Shown here one piece after another: positions 7,455 through 13,222 of a stretch of 13,222 nt of DNA. Position numbers and translations under genes: made by a program. Position 1 is the first letter of the stretch. Every line of letters starts with the position of its first letter. Location of the stretch: contig JBCDED010000086.1 of assembly GCA_039179985.1 (NCBI GenBank), forward strand, positions 1 through 13,222, read 5' to 3'. The notes beneath the pieces are model-generated. The model was not told the origin of the DNA, ran no database searches, and was given only the letters and a program-made list of their open reading frames with translations. This DNA is from JBCCMQ01 sp039179985 (lineage in GTDB: Bacteria; Pseudomonadota; Alphaproteobacteria; Rhodobacterales; Rhodobacteraceae).

Positions 7455-8033
7455 ATGACAGACCTTGTCCCTCCCTTCCGGCGGGGCGGTGAAGCCGATG
7501 CGCCTGCCCTGGCGGACCTGATGAACATGGCCGGGCATGGATTGCCATTGCACATTTGGTCCGGCCAGGCCGACCCGGGCCAGGATCCCTGGGATGTCGG
7601 TCGCGCGCGGCAGGCCGAAAAGGCGCAGGACGGTCGTGTCGTGGTCGCCGATCACGGCAGCGGTGTGCTGGCCGCATTGACGGGCTATGCGATCGCAGAC
7701 GAGGCTGTCGCGATCGAAGCAGATCTGCCCGCTCTCTTCGTGCCGCTGGTTGAACTGGAAAACGAGGCCCTGAACAGCTGGTACATCAATGTACTGGCGG
7801 TGTTTCCGGCCCATCGCAACCAGGGCTGGGGACGACGTCTGCTGGATCTGGCCGAGACCTTCGCACGCGCCGCACAGCTGCCTTGCACGACCCTTATTGT
7901 GGCCAATGACAATACCGATGGCCGGCGGCTTTACGAGCGGCAGGGCTTCATCGAACAGGCCTCGCGCCCCTGCCAGGGGGACAGTTGGGGCGCGCCGACA
8001 GACCGCTGGATCCTGATGCGAAAGGATCTCTGA
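7455..8033 (+). CDS. GNAT-family N-acetyltransferase
   Basis: A 192-residue single-domain acetyltransferase that would transfer an acetyl group from acetyl-CoA to an amine of a small molecule or protein. The central strand WYINVLAVFPAHRNQGWG carries the acetyl-CoA pyrophosphate-binding loop (R/Q-x-x-G-x-G/A, here RNQGWG, about residues 117-122), followed by the helix RRLLDLAETFARA. The C-terminal motif NDNTDGRRLYERQGFIEQ is the usual GNAT acceptor-side helix and strand. The start at 7455 is chosen from the ribosome binding site; GTG at 7437 would add six residues. It diverges from the ABC exporter and lies 128 bases before the amidohydrolase, so it may or may not share that transcript. The acceptor substrate is unknown. 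Confidence 0.9.
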   Translation: MTDLVPPFRRGGEADAPALADLMNMAGHGLPLHIWSGQADPGQDPWDVGRARQAEKAQDGRVVVADHGSGVLAALTGYAIADEAVAIEADLPALFVPLVELENEALNSWYINVLAVFPAHRNQGWGRRLLDLAETFARAAQLPCTTLIVANDNTDGRRLYERQGFIEQASRPCQGDSWGAPTDRWILMRKDL

Positions 8034-8061
8034 TGCCCCGCCGGCACGCGAACGGCTCTTC

Positions 8062-8080
8062 CAGCGCGCAATTGGCGCTG
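8062..8080. other. Hairpin in the gap between acetyltransferase and amidohydrolase
   Basis: CAGCGC (8062-8067) and GCGCTG (8075-8080) form a 6-base stem with a 7-base loop. There is no T-run, so it is not a clear terminator. The rest of the 128-base gap (8034-8161) shows no convincing gene or promoter. Confidence 0.3.
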
Positions 8081-8161
8081 ACAGGGCGTGCAGGCTCTTG
8101 CCGCCGGGCGGATCGTCTTTGATGATCGCAGGACGACCGGGCAGCCCCCCTGAATGGACGA

Positions 8162-9472
8162 ATGACAATGCGCTTTGATACTGTGATTAAGAACGTCACT
8201 CTGCCGGATGGACGGACGTCCATGGGGCTGGGTCTGAAGGACGGCAAAATCGTCGAACTCGTTCCGGGCCTGGTCGGCGATGCCACGCAGCACAGGGTGC
8301 TGGATGCGGGTGCGCGCCTGGTCACGGCGCCCTTTGTCGATTGCCACTTTCACCTCGATGCCGCGCTCTCACTTGGCAAGAACGGGCGCTACAATGAAAG
8401 CGGGACACTGGCCGAGGGCATTGCGCTCTGGGCCGAGATGTCACCCGAGATGGACACCGAGGATTTCAAGAGCCGCGCGTTGCGCTATTGCGACATCGCA
8501 GTGAGCCAGGGCCTGCTGGCCGTGCGCACCCATGTCGATGTCACCGACCCTCATCTGGTTGCTGGCCGGGCCCTGGCGGAGGTCAAGGCAGAGGTTGCAG
8601 ACTATCTCGACCTGCAGTTGGTGGCCTTTCCCCAGATGGGCTTTTTCTGCCGCGACAGCATGGCGGATACAATCCGCACGGCGCTCGATCTGGGCTTTGA
8701 TGTCGTGGGCGGTGCACCGCATCTGGAAAAAACCGCCGAACTGGGCCGCGCCTCGATCACGGCCCTGTGTGACATCGCCGCCGAACGCGGGGTGATGGTC
8801 GACATGCATTGCGACGAGAACGATGATCCGAACTCGCGTCATATCGAGACGCTCATCTATGAGGCGGAGCGGCTGGGCCTGCACGACAAGGTCACCGGCT
8901 CGCACCTGACATCGATGCACTCGATGGACAATTTCTATGCCGGTCGCCTGATCCCAAGGATCGCGGCCTCCGGTATCAATGTCGCCGTAAACCCACCGGT
9001 GAATATCCATTTGCAGGGCCGCTATGACAGCTATCCCAAGCGGCGTGGCCTGACCCGCGCGCCTGAGTTGATGGAGGCCGGCGTTACCGTTGGCTTTGCC
9101 CAGGATTGCGTGCTCGACCCCTGGTATCCGCTGGGACGCTGCGCGATGACGGATGTCGCCTACATGGCCGCCCATGTGTTGCATTTGACCAGCCCGGCGG
9201 GTCTGGCGCAGTGTTTCGAGTCCGTCACCGCAAAACCGGCGGAGATCATGAAACTCTCACAGTTCGGGCTGGAGCCCGGGTGCAGTGCAGATCTTGTTCT
9301 GCTCGACGCAACCACCCCTTGGGAGGCCATCCGTTTGCGCCAGTCCCCCCGCTGGGTCATGCGCCGCGGGGAAATCGTTGCCGAAACACCGCCCAGCATC
9401 CCACGCCTGTCGTTGCCGGGCCGACCCGCGACATTTGATCCGGCGACATATTTTCGAGGAGACGCAGGATGA
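8162..9472 (+). CDS. Cytosine-deaminase-like amidohydrolase (CodA family), substrate uncertain
   Basis: A 436-residue metal-dependent amidohydrolase whose closest recognisable relative is cytosine deaminase CodA. Metal ligands are visible: His62 and His64 in CHFHLD, His216 in HCDE and Asp315 in FAQDC. Glu219 matches the catalytic Glu, His248 (GSHLTSMH) the catalytic His, and Gln158 in VAFPQ the substrate-binding Gln. The stretch NPPVNIHLQGRYDSYPKRRGLTR (277-299) and DPWYPLG (319-325) are strongly CodA-like. CodA has HDD at the end of the barrel, whereas this protein has Gln314-Asp315-Cys316, so the last catalytic-site Asp is replaced by Cys. A cyclic amidine or guanidine substrate other than cytosine (creatinine-like, for example) is therefore plausible. 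ATG at 8162 or 8168 are both possible; the upstream ribosome binding site is weak. The 3' end overlaps the ureohydrolase gene by four bases, implying a joint pathway. Confidence 0.88.
   Translation: MTMRFDTVIKNVTLPDGRTSMGLGLKDGKIVELVPGLVGDATQHRVLDAGARLVTAPFVDCHFHLDAALSLGKNGRYNESGTLAEGIALWAEMSPEMDTEDFKSRALRYCDIAVSQGLLAVRTHVDVTDPHLVAGRALAEVKAEVADYLDLQLVAFPQMGFFCRDSMADTIRTALDLGFDVVGGAPHLEKTAELGRASITALCDIAAERGVMVDMHCDENDDPNSRHIETLIYEAERLGLHDKVTGSHLTSMHSMDNFYAGRLIPRIAASGINVAVNPPVNIHLQGRYDSYPKRRGLTRAPELMEAGVTVGFAQDCVLDPWYPLGRCAMTDVAYMAAHVLHLTSPAGLAQCFESVTAKPAEIMKLSQFGLEPGCSADLVLLDATTPWEAIRLRQSPRWVMRRGEIVAETPPSIPRLSLPGRPATFDPATYFRGDAG
9456..9461 (+). promoter_or_regulatory. Ribosome binding site of the ureohydrolase
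   Basis: GAGGAG lies seven bases before the ATG at 9469, inside the end of the amidohydrolase gene. With the ATGA overlap at 9469-9472 it indicates coupled translation and fixes the start. Confidence 0.65.
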
Positions 9473-10416
9473 GCCACGGTTATGAGTCCGGGCGGTTGAA
9501 CCTGCCTTTCGTGGGCATCGCTACCTTCGGAAAATACCCCTATCAAACCGATTGGGACGCGATTGATGCGGATGTCTGTATCCTAGGCGCGCCTTTCGAT
9601 TTCGGCACCCAATGGCGCGCGGGGGCACGGTTCGGGCCGCGCGGCATTCGCGAAGCCTCCACCCTCTTCGCCTTCGGACATGCCGGGGCCTATGATCACG
9701 AAGACGATGTCACCTATCTCGACGGCGCCCGGATCGTTGACCTTGGGGACGCCGACATCGTTCATACCGACACGCTTGCCAGTCACGCCAATATCGAGGC
9801 CGGCGTGCGAAAGATCCTGGCGGCGGGTGCCCTGCCGGTCGTGCTGGGAGGAGACCATTCGGTCAACATTCCCTGTATCAACGCCTTTTCCGATCATGGC
9901 CCGATCCATATTGTGCAGATCGACGCGCATCTCGATTTCGTCGATGAACGCCACGGCGTCCGGTTTGGCCATGGCAATCCGATGCGCAGGGCGGCCGAGA
10001 AGGGCTATGTCACCGGGCTCAGCCAGTTTGGTATCCGTAACGTGTCTTCCACTGCGAAAGAAGGCTACGCTGACGCCCGCGCACGCGGCTCGGACATTCT
10101 CTCTGTTCGCCAGATTCGCGCATTGGGTGTCGACGCCACCGCCGCACGGGTACCTGCCGAGGTCGATCTCTACCTGACCATCGACATCGACGGCTTCGAC
10201 CCTTCTATCGCGCCGGGCACCGGTACTCCCAGCCACGGCGGCTTTCTCTACTACGAAGTCCTCGAACTCGTCGCATTGCTCGCCCGCCGGCAACGGATCG
10301 TTGGGATAGATCTCGTCGAGGTGGCGCCGGATTATGACTCAACCGGGTCTACCTCGATCCTGGCTGCGCAAATCCTTTTGAACACCCTAGGTCGGATCCT
10401 GCATCACCGGGTTTAG
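9469..10416 (+). CDS. Agmatinase-family ureohydrolase (guanidino-compound hydrolase), substrate uncertain
   Basis: A 315-residue binuclear-metal ureohydrolase that would split a guanidino group to urea plus an amine. All six expected metal ligands are present: His130 in GGDH, Asp152, His154 and Asp156 in DAHLD, and Asp239 and Asp241 in TIDIDGFDP. His168 in FGHGNPMRR and Glu284 in DLVEVAP match the conserved catalytic and guanidinium-binding positions. GTGTPSHGG (250-258) differs from the TPEPGG common in agmatinases, and HGNP replaces the more usual HGTP, so agmatine itself should not be assumed. Guanidinobutyrate, guanidinopropionate, free or alkylated guanidine, or another guanidino acid are alternatives. 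It overlaps the CodA-like gene by four bases, so both probably act in one pathway, and is the last gene before the convergent repeat region. Confidence 0.92.
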   Translation: MSHGYESGRLNLPFVGIATFGKYPYQTDWDAIDADVCILGAPFDFGTQWRAGARFGPRGIREASTLFAFGHAGAYDHEDDVTYLDGARIVDLGDADIVHTDTLASHANIEAGVRKILAAGALPVVLGGDHSVNIPCINAFSDHGPIHIVQIDAHLDFVDERHGVRFGHGNPMRRAAEKGYVTGLSQFGIRNVSSTAKEGYADARARGSDILSVRQIRALGVDATAARVPAEVDLYLTIDIDGFDPSIAPGTGTPSHGGFLYYEVLELVALLARRQRIVGIDLVEVAPDYDSTGSTSILAAQILLNTLGRILHHRV

Positions 10417-10430
10417 GGGGCTTTGCCCCC
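10416..10430 (+). terminator. Hairpin directly at the ureohydrolase stop codon
   Basis: GGGGGC (10416-10421), TTT, GCCCCC (10425-10430) is a perfect 6-base GC stem with a 3-base loop; its first G is the last base of the TAG stop. No T-run follows at once, so a terminator or 3'-end-protecting role is inferred. Confidence 0.5.
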
Positions 10431-10431
10431 A

Positions 10432-10446
10432 CCCTCCTGCGGAGGG
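10432..10446. other. Second GC hairpin of the intergenic element
   Basis: CCCTCC (10432-10437), TGC, GGAGGG (10441-10446) forms a 6-base stem with a 3-base loop immediately after the first hairpin. Together with the adjoining left repeat arm it looks like part of one compact intergenic element. Confidence 0.5.
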
Positions 10447-10450
10447 CTCC

Positions 10451-10553
10451 CCCGGGTATTTTGAAAAAGAAAGAAGCAGCGCCGGGCGCGCTCTTGCCTT
10501 GCGGTCGGATCTGACGACACCCTCCTGCTTCTTTCTTTTCTCAAATACCCCGG
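10451..10553. repeat. Long imperfect inverted repeat between convergent genes, probable bidirectional terminator
   Basis: The left arm (10451-10479) and right arm (10525-10553) are 29 bases each and match at 25 positions as an inverted repeat, with AAAGAAAGAAGCAG and GGGTATTT among the shared parts; the spacer is 45 bases. Read from either side, the second arm is T-rich (for example CTTCTTTCTTTTCTC on the + strand), so a transcript from either direction could form a stem ending in a T-rich stretch. It accounts for most of the 165-base gap between the ureohydrolase and the Rieske gene. It resembles extragenic repeats I associate with Rhodobacterales genomes; that association is from memory and unchecked. 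Confidence 0.75.
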
Positions 10554-10581
10554 CGGGACACCTGCCAGATGTGGTACGGAA

Positions 10582-11718
10582 CTATATCGTCGCGGCGGCG
10601 ATCCTTGCGGCCAAATAGGCGTTGAACTCTTTGATGTTCAGTTCCAATGGCGCATGCAGCAGACCGGGAGTTTGGCTAGAAAAGGCCGCACCCTCCTGCA
10701 CCCGGCCCACCATCTCTTTGTCTTCCTCTGTTGCAACCTCAATCACATCGCGGATCATCGCGACGAAATCCTCCGCATCTGCCTGAGCCATCCGAGAGGG
10801 GGCGAAGCTGAGCCCCCAACGGGCATTGGCGCGGCCCGGGCCCAAAGGCTCAAGCGACATCCACCACAGGAAGTTCGGATCGAGCGCGGCCAAGCCGTTC
10901 GGGAAAAGCGAGATCACGTAAAAGCGGCGTTTTTCGGCCTCGGTGAGCGCGGGGTTGAAAACCTCGGGGATATCCTCATCGCGGTAGCTGTTGGAATGGA
11001 TCGCAAAGCCAGGATCGCCCCAGGGACCGAACTCCGCTAGGTTGGTCGGATTCGTGGGTCCGATGGAGCGCGGATGGGTATAGGTGGTGTGATAGCTCTC
11101 AATGAAGTTCTCGATCACCAGCTTCCAATTGCCGGTCCAGAGTTCTTCATGCACCACATGGCGGTCTTCAAAGGCGCTCAGGTCGAAGGCTTCGATCAGC
11201 GGCGCGAGTTGTTTGAGCCGTTCGGCCACCGGCGGCAGATCCTGGCGCACGGAGACGTAGATGAAGCCCAGGGCGACGTCGCACGCCAGTGGCTCCAGGC
11301 GCCGGCCTGTTACCGCCTCCCGGTCAAAACCCTTTCGGTCCGGCACGCCCATCAATTCGCCGGTCGTCTGATAGGTCCAATGGTGGTACGGACAGACGAT
11401 CCGTTTGGCGGTTCCCGCCCCGTCCAAGAGCTTGGCATAGCGGTGCAGGCAGAAATTCCCCATCGCGGCGACCGAACCGTCCTGCTGGCGGATCACCACC
11501 ACGGGTTTGTGGCCCACAAGGCAGGTGAAGTAATCCCCCGGTTCCGGGATCAGCCCGGCGCGGCCCACCACGACCCAATCGTCTTCGAAAACCGCGCGGA
11601 TCTCGTTTTGCAGCACCTGCGGGTCTGTATACGCCGATTGCGGCGCGCCTTCGATATGACGGTCCACGCCCTCGGGCAGATCGTAATCTTTCAGCGGAAA
11701 GGCATCCTGGCGGGTCAT
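10582..11718 (-). CDS. Rieske non-haem iron oxygenase, alpha subunit (GbcA/CntA/stachydrine-demethylase-like)
   Basis: A 378-residue oxygenase component with an N-terminal Rieske [2Fe-2S] domain (about 48-160): Cys90-x-His92 and Cys109-x-x-His112, separated by 16 residues as usual. The catalytic domain has NWKLVIENFIESYHTTYTHP (197-216), giving His210 and His215 as iron ligands and Glu207 as probable electron-transfer bridge. Glu instead of Asp at this bridge is the pattern of the quaternary-amine group (glycine betaine, carnitine, stachydrine oxygenases). A later acidic residue, probably Asp333 in EEDKEMV, would be the third ligand. It should hydroxylate or N-demethylate a small substrate using electrons from a reductase; no reductase gene is visible in the window. 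The ATG overlaps the upstream CE4 stop (11715-11718) and AAGGAG lies seven bases before it. It is the last gene of the SDR-CE4-Rieske operon. Confidence 0.93.
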   Translation of the reverse strand: MTRQDAFPLKDYDLPEGVDRHIEGAPQSAYTDPQVLQNEIRAVFEDDWVVVGRAGLIPEPGDYFTCLVGHKPVVVIRQQDGSVAAMGNFCLHRYAKLLDGAGTAKRIVCPYHHWTYQTTGELMGVPDRKGFDREAVTGRRLEPLACDVALGFIYVSVRQDLPPVAERLKQLAPLIEAFDLSAFEDRHVVHEELWTGNWKLVIENFIESYHTTYTHPRSIGPTNPTNLAEFGPWGDPGFAIHSNSYRDEDIPEVFNPALTEAEKRRFYVISLFPNGLAALDPNFLWWMSLEPLGPGRANARWGLSFAPSRMAQADAEDFVAMIRDVIEVATEEDKEMVGRVQEGAAFSSQTPGLLHAPLELNIKEFNAYLAARIAAATI

Positions 11719-12647
11719 TCTGGGTCTCCTTTGGGCATGGTGCTGGGGCGCGGCTGTGGCAGCGGGGCGGCGCCTTCATAAAGCGGCAGAGTCACTCGGC
11801 GCAAAGACTGCGTGCCCTGATCGTGCAGGCCTTTGACAAAGCCCGCGATCTCTTCCAGCGGGGCGAACCAGACCTCGCCGGTTTCAAGCATCTCTTCGAT
11901 CATGGCCTCGATCCGCTGCCAGCGCGACAGACGACCCGAGACAAAGGGATGCCAGACGGCGATCCACAGGCCGCCGCCGGCGCGGCGCATGGCGTTGAAT
12001 TCGGCCATGAAGATTTCCCTCGCGCGGTCGGGCGCCATGATCTGGAACATGTAGTCGAGGTCGATCGAATGCACGTAGGGCGGCCAGTCGTCGGTCGCCC
12101 AGCTGATCGGCAGTTCGACGATCTCGCCCTCCGGCGGGGCCAGAAGATAGGGGATGTCATCGCCCATCAGCGAACTGTCATACAAGAACCCTTCGTTGGC
12201 GAGAAAGCCCGGCGTGTGCTGGGACATGTTGTACAGGGGCGAACGATTGCCCCGCGGGCGTTGGCCGGTAAAGCCTTCGATGACGTCGATCGAACGCTGC
12301 ATCCAGTAGAGCTCTTCCCGCGGCGGCAGCGCATTGGGCGCCTCGTGGATGTATCCGTGGAAAGCCACTTCGTGACCGTCCGTCACAATCGCCTCCACCG
12401 CCTTGGGATGTTGCTCGATGCACCAGGCGGGAATGAAAAAGGTCTGGGTCAATCCGAACCGTCTGTAGCCTTCGAGAATACGCGGGATCGCCACATCCGG
12501 CCCGTAGCGCAGCATCGAGATCGTCGAGAGATATTTCACTCCCGCCGGGCCTTTCTCGATATGGATCAGGCTGTCGGCGTCCATATCAAAGGTGATGGCC
12601 ACGGCGACCTTGGCGCCATTTGGCCAGGGGATTGGAGTGCGGATCAT
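11715..12647 (-). CDS. CE4 polysaccharide-deacetylase-fold hydrolase, PuuE/HpPgdA-like (probable cyclic amide or imide hydrolase)
   Basis: A 310-residue NodB-fold protein. Metal-site features are TFDMDAD (19-25, Asp21 and Asp23) and HGYIHE (97-102, His97 and His101). PRGNRSP (131-137) matches the third motif and VWHPFVSGR (231-239, His233) the last. There is no signal peptide or membrane segment, so it is probably cytoplasmic. This subgroup includes PuuE-type allantoinase, cyclic imidase and Helicobacter PgdA, which differ from classical chitin or peptidoglycan deacetylases. Its place between an SDR and a Rieske oxygenase makes a role in opening a cyclic amide, imide or ureide ring more likely than cell-wall modification; this is inference. 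It starts ten bases after the SDR stop, with GAGAGG six bases before the ATG, and ends in a 4-base overlap with the Rieske gene. Confidence 0.88.
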   Translation of the reverse strand: MIRTPIPWPNGAKVAVAITFDMDADSLIHIEKGPAGVKYLSTISMLRYGPDVAIPRILEGYRRFGLTQTFFIPAWCIEQHPKAVEAIVTDGHEVAFHGYIHEAPNALPPREELYWMQRSIDVIEGFTGQRPRGNRSPLYNMSQHTPGFLANEGFLYDSSLMGDDIPYLLAPPEGEIVELPISWATDDWPPYVHSIDLDYMFQIMAPDRAREIFMAEFNAMRRAGGGLWIAVWHPFVSGRLSRWQRIEAMIEEMLETGEVWFAPLEEIAGFVKGLHDQGTQSLRRVTLPLYEGAAPLPQPRPSTMPKGDPE

Positions 12648-12657
12648 AGGCGGCCTC

Positions 12658-13222
12658 TCATAGCATGACCGCCCCGCCGGACGGGCAAAGTGTCTGGCCC
12701 GTCATGAAGCTCGCCCCGGGAGAGGCGAGCCAGACCACGGCAGCCGCAATCTCGGCTGGATCGCCGATCCGGCGCATGGGGTTGTCAGCCTCCCGCGCAC
12801 GCCAGGCCGGCGACATGCTGTCCGCGCCCAGCATTGGCGTATCGGTGGCACCCGGCGCCACGCAATTGACCGAGATGTTGGGGGCGACCTCGCGCGCGAG
12901 GGCGCGCGTCAGCCCGATCACCCCGGCCTTGGACGCGCAATAGGCCGAAAACTGCGCCCGTCCCAGCACCCCAAGCTCGGAGGCTGTCAGGATCAGCCGG
13001 CCCGAGCCGCGCTGCAGCATGCCGCGCAACGCGGCCTGTGCCACCAGGAACGAGCCTTTCAAATTGACGTCCATCTGACGGTCATAGGCGTCCGGCGTCA
13101 TTTCCAAGATCGGGCTTTCGACCAGTATTCCGGCGCAGTGGACCACGACGTCCAGTGCGTTGACCCCATCGAAGAGCGCGGTGACGCTGTCCGGATCGGC
13201 AACGTCCACCCTTCTCGTTTCG
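12658..13222 (-). CDS. Short-chain dehydrogenase/reductase (SDR), N-terminus cut off by the window end
   Basis: The C-terminal 188 residues of a classical SDR; the frame stays open to the window edge, so the GTG at 13207-13209 is an internal valine codon and not the start. Visible features: DVADPDS, where the Asp binds the cofactor adenine; VVHCAG, the NNAG-type motif (H-C in place of N-N); the catalytic set in LTASELG (Ser) and YCASK (Tyr and Lys); and the VAPGATDTPM loop after the active site. The glycine-rich TGxxxGxG motif must lie beyond 13222, so NAD or NADP preference cannot be judged fully. It would interconvert an alcohol and a ketone or aldehyde. The stop is ten bases before the CE4 gene, so it is the first visible gene of the operon leading to the Rieske oxygenase. 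Confidence 0.92.
   Translation of the reverse strand, partial: ETRRVDVADPDSVTALFDGVNALDVVVHCAGILVESPILEMTPDAYDRQMDVNLKGSFLVAQAALRGMLQRGSGRLILTASELGVLGRAQFSAYCASKAGVIGLTRALAREVAPNISVNCVAPGATDTPMLGADSMSPAWRAREADNPMRRIGDPAEIAAAVVWLASPGASFMTGQTLCPSGGAVML

Noticed and set aside
8034..8161. Promoter or small gene in the gap before the amidohydrolase
   Set aside because: I found no good -35/-10 pair and no short frame with a ribosome binding site. A dedicated promoter may exist but cannot be supported by eye.
7380..8168. Open frame of 262 codons on the - strand
   Set aside because: Antisense to the GNAT gene, which has a clear acetyl-CoA-binding motif and ribosome binding site; the product has no recognisable motif.
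8441..9184. Open frame of 247 codons on the - strand
   Set aside because: Antisense to the CodA-like gene and without recognisable motifs; the + strand frame carries all metal ligands.
10451..10553. Insertion-sequence remnant bounded by the inverted repeats
   Set aside because: The 45-base spacer holds no transposase fragment and no target-site duplication is evident; a terminator or extragenic repeat explains it better.
12658..13209. Complete SDR gene starting at the GTG at 13207-13209
   Set aside because: The product would lack the glycine-rich cofactor motif, and the frame continues open upstream to the window edge, so the gene is truncated by the window.

Overview
The window is GC-rich, densely packed DNA. 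Genes overlap by ATGA junctions and Shine-Dalgarno sites are strong. The gene content (a Dpp/Opp-type importer with a fused double ATPase, a GbcA/CntA-like Rieske oxygenase, a CE4/PuuE-like hydrolase, CodA-like and ureohydrolase enzymes) and the intergenic repeat fit an alphaproteobacterium, most likely of the Rhodobacterales/Roseobacter group. This assignment is inference from gene content and style; no rRNA or other marker gene is present. I saw no tRNA, rRNA, CRISPR array, insertion sequence or phage gene.

Layout. (1) Positions 1-2460, + strand: the 3' end of a peptide-type ABC importer operon, made of the last codons of an upstream gene, a DppC-like permease and a fused double-ATPase protein, each pair joined by an ATGA overlap. 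(2) 2479-5302, - strand: a two-gene operon of an AMP-dependent acyl-CoA synthetase followed by an HSL-family alpha/beta hydrolase, with a candidate promoter upstream. (3) 5469-7277, - strand: an MsbA-type ABC exporter half-transporter with an intrinsic terminator. (4) 7455-8033, + strand: a GNAT acetyltransferase, divergent from the exporter. (5) 8162-10416, + strand: a cytosine-deaminase-like amidohydrolase overlapping by 4 bases an agmatinase-family ureohydrolase. (6) 10417-10581: a convergent intergenic region with two hairpins and a long imperfect inverted repeat. (7) 10582-13222, - strand: an SDR dehydrogenase (cut by the window edge), a CE4 hydrolase and a Rieske oxygenase, reading in that order and tightly coupled.

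How it may work together. Most enzymes here act on small nitrogen-containing molecules: one deaminates cyclic amidine-type groups, one removes urea from a guanidino group, one probably opens a cyclic amide or imide, one hydroxylates or N-demethylates, and an SDR oxidises or reduces. The importer could bring in such a compound. I infer a catabolic region for an N-heterocyclic, guanidino or betaine-like compound. The two halves (5 and 7) face each other and could be separate pathways; the substrate cannot be read from the sequence. The best candidates for something undescribed are the CodA-like/ureohydrolase pair, with a changed active-site residue, and the SDR-CE4-Rieske operon.
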